From Alphaproteobacteria bacterium (GTDB lineage: Bacteria > Pseudomonadota > Alphaproteobacteria > Rhodobacterales > Rhodobacteraceae): a stretch of 6,556 bases of DNA. Made by a program: the position numbers and the translations under genes. This document shows, one piece after another, positions 5,333-6,556 of this stretch (position 1 is its first letter; every line of letters starts with the position of its first letter). Location of the stretch: contig JAADIC010000022.1 in the NCBI GenBank assembly GCA_013151535.1, forward strand, positions 1-6,556. Reading direction: 5' to 3'. The notes beneath the pieces were generated by a model. It was not told the origin of the DNA and did no database searches. It worked only from the letters and a program-made list of their open reading frames with translations.

Positions 5333-5367
5333 TTGAACCCCCTCGCACCCCCTCGGGAAACCCGATC

Positions 5368-6556
5368 ATGAACCGCTTTTCCGCACCGATTGCCGAACAG
5401 ATATGGGATATGAAATACCGGTTCAAAACCGCCGAGGGCGCACCGTTGGATGAAACGGTCGAGGACAGTTGGCAAAGGGTGGCGACGGCCCTTGCCGCGT
5501 TGGAAAAAACACCGGCGGACTGGCAGGGAAAATTCTACAACGCCCTGAAAGATTTCAAGTTTCTGCCCGCTGGCCGTATTCTGGCCGGGGCCGGAACCAA
5601 GCGGCGTGTAACCCTGTTCAACTGTTTCGTTATGGGTACGATCCCCGACAGCATGGGCGGGATTTTCGACAGTTTGAAAGAGGCCGCACTGACCATGCAG
5701 CAGGGTGGCGGCATCGGTTACGACTTCTCGACCATCCGTCCGCAGGGGGCCGATGTGAAAAGCGTGGCGGCGGATGCTTCTGGGCCGCTCAGCTTCATGG
5801 ATGTCTGGGATTCCATGTGCCGCACCATCATGTCGGCGGGCAGCCGACGCGGCGCGATGATGGCGGTTCTGCGCTGCGATCATCCCGATATCGAGGCGTT
5901 TATCGAAGCCAAACAAGACGCCAAACGCTTGCGCATGTTCAACCTGTCGGTGCTGATTACGGATGCGTTCATGGCGGCGGTCAAGGCCGATAAGGGCTGG
6001 GATCTGGTGTTTGACGGCAAGACCTATAAAACCGTGTCCGCAAGGGTTTTGTGGGACAGGATCACCCGCTCAACCTATGAATTTGCTGAACCAGGGGTGA
6101 TTTTTATCGACCGGATCAACCGGCTGAACAACCTTAACTATTGCGAAACCATCGCGGCCACCAACCCGTGTGGCGAGCAGCCATTGCCGCCCTATGGCGC
6201 GTGCCTGCTCGGCTCGATCAACCTCGCGCGGCTGGTGGTGAACCCGTTTGAAAGCGATGCGCGGTTGGATGAGGCCCAGCTTGCTGACCTCGTGCAAGTG
6301 GCGGTTCGCATGATGGACAACGTGGTCGATGCCTCGGGTTTTCCGCTTGAGGAACAAAAGGCCGAAGCCATGGCCAAGCGCCGCATTGGCCTTGGTGTCA
6401 CCGGACTGGCCGACGCTTTGCTGATGGTCGGGCTGCGTTATGGCGACAAGGATGCCGCCGCGCAAACCGAGGTCTGGCTGAAACAGATCGCGCGGGCCGC
6501 CTATTTGGCCTCGGCGGATCTGGCGCATGAAAAGGGTGCGTTCCCGCTGTTTGAGC
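5368..6556 (+). CDS. nrdJ: Adenosylcobalamin-dependent (class II) ribonucleotide reductase, 5' part
   Basis: This enzyme reduces ribonucleotides to deoxyribonucleotides for DNA synthesis, using vitamin B12 coenzyme rather than a radical-generating second subunit, and it works with or without oxygen. The reading frame is open from the ATG at 5368 to the window end: 396 complete codons of a protein that is probably about 750 residues long in related bacteria. Key residues are visible: Cys86 in LFNCFV (first redox cysteine), then NPCGEQPLPPYGACLLGSIN with Asn266, radical-bearing Cys268, Glu270, and Cys279 (second redox cysteine, 11 residues on as in class II enzymes). Other conserved blocks are QQGGGIGYDFS (about 133-143) and SAGSRRGAMM (about 156-165). 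The N-terminus is short, with no ATP-cone domain. The ribosome-binding sequence is weak (GGGAAA). The C-terminal part, including any terminal cysteine pair, is outside the window. Confidence 0.93.
   Translation, partial: MNRFSAPIAEQIWDMKYRFKTAEGAPLDETVEDSWQRVATALAALEKTPADWQGKFYNALKDFKFLPAGRILAGAGTKRRVTLFNCFVMGTIPDSMGGIFDSLKEAALTMQQGGGIGYDFSTIRPQGADVKSVAADASGPLSFMDVWDSMCRTIMSAGSRRGAMMAVLRCDHPDIEAFIEAKQDAKRLRMFNLSVLITDAFMAAVKADKGWDLVFDGKTYKTVSARVLWDRITRSTYEFAEPGVIFIDRINRLNNLNYCETIAATNPCGEQPLPPYGACLLGSINLARLVVNPFESDARLDEAQLADLVQVAVRMMDNVVDASGFPLEEQKAEAMAKRRIGLGVTGLADALLMVGLRYGDKDAAAQTEVWLKQIARAAYLASADLAHEKGAFPLFE

Noticed and set aside
5234..5367. Cobalamin riboswitch or NrdR boxes ahead of nrdJ
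   Set aside because: The region is short, and I saw neither a B12-box-like conserved core nor paired NrdR palindromes.

Overview
The window looks like a chromosomal segment of an alphaproteobacterium, most likely a member of the Rhodobacterales (Roseobacter/Rhodobacter group). This rests on high-GC coding sequence, the style of the XerD, AroK, AroB and DUF1489 proteins, and an adenosylcobalamin-dependent (class II) ribonucleotide reductase of the type common in that order. The genus cannot be told from the sequence.

Layout. Positions 1-86 are the right end of a repeated element that continues outside the window. An AT-rich stretch with two tandem hairpins follows (89-139). A leftward three-gene operon occupies 139-2718: a 44-residue single-span membrane protein (too short for ordinary ORF calling), a 510-residue secreted protein of unknown function with a TTG start, and the tyrosine recombinase xerD. 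The genes overlap by 14 nt and 1 nt. A divergent promoter region (about 2719-2861) separates this operon from the rightward pair aroK-aroB (2862-4536), which carries out shikimate phosphorylation and dehydroquinate synthesis in aromatic amino acid biosynthesis. A complete 269-bp element with 31-bp terminal inverted repeats and flanking TA dinucleotides lies at 4522-4790, exactly between aroB and a convergent DUF1489 gene (4790-5233, leftward). Another divergent intergenic region (5234-5367) leads into nrdJ, which runs off the right edge.

The most unusual feature is the repeat. It has no transposase and looks like a MITE whose TA target and terminal repeats resemble those of IS630/Tc1-mariner elements. 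The window holds one full copy and one partial copy, 96% identical over the 84 shared bases including the TA. In the full copy the ends are fused to the genes on both sides: the last four codons and stop of aroB lie in its left arm, and the DUF1489 stop codon is made of the TA plus the first base of its right arm. The long inverted repeat also carries internal repeats and may act as a folded 3' end for both transcripts. The protein-coding genes are otherwise mostly ordinary housekeeping genes. No phage, CRISPR, defence or resistance system is visible.
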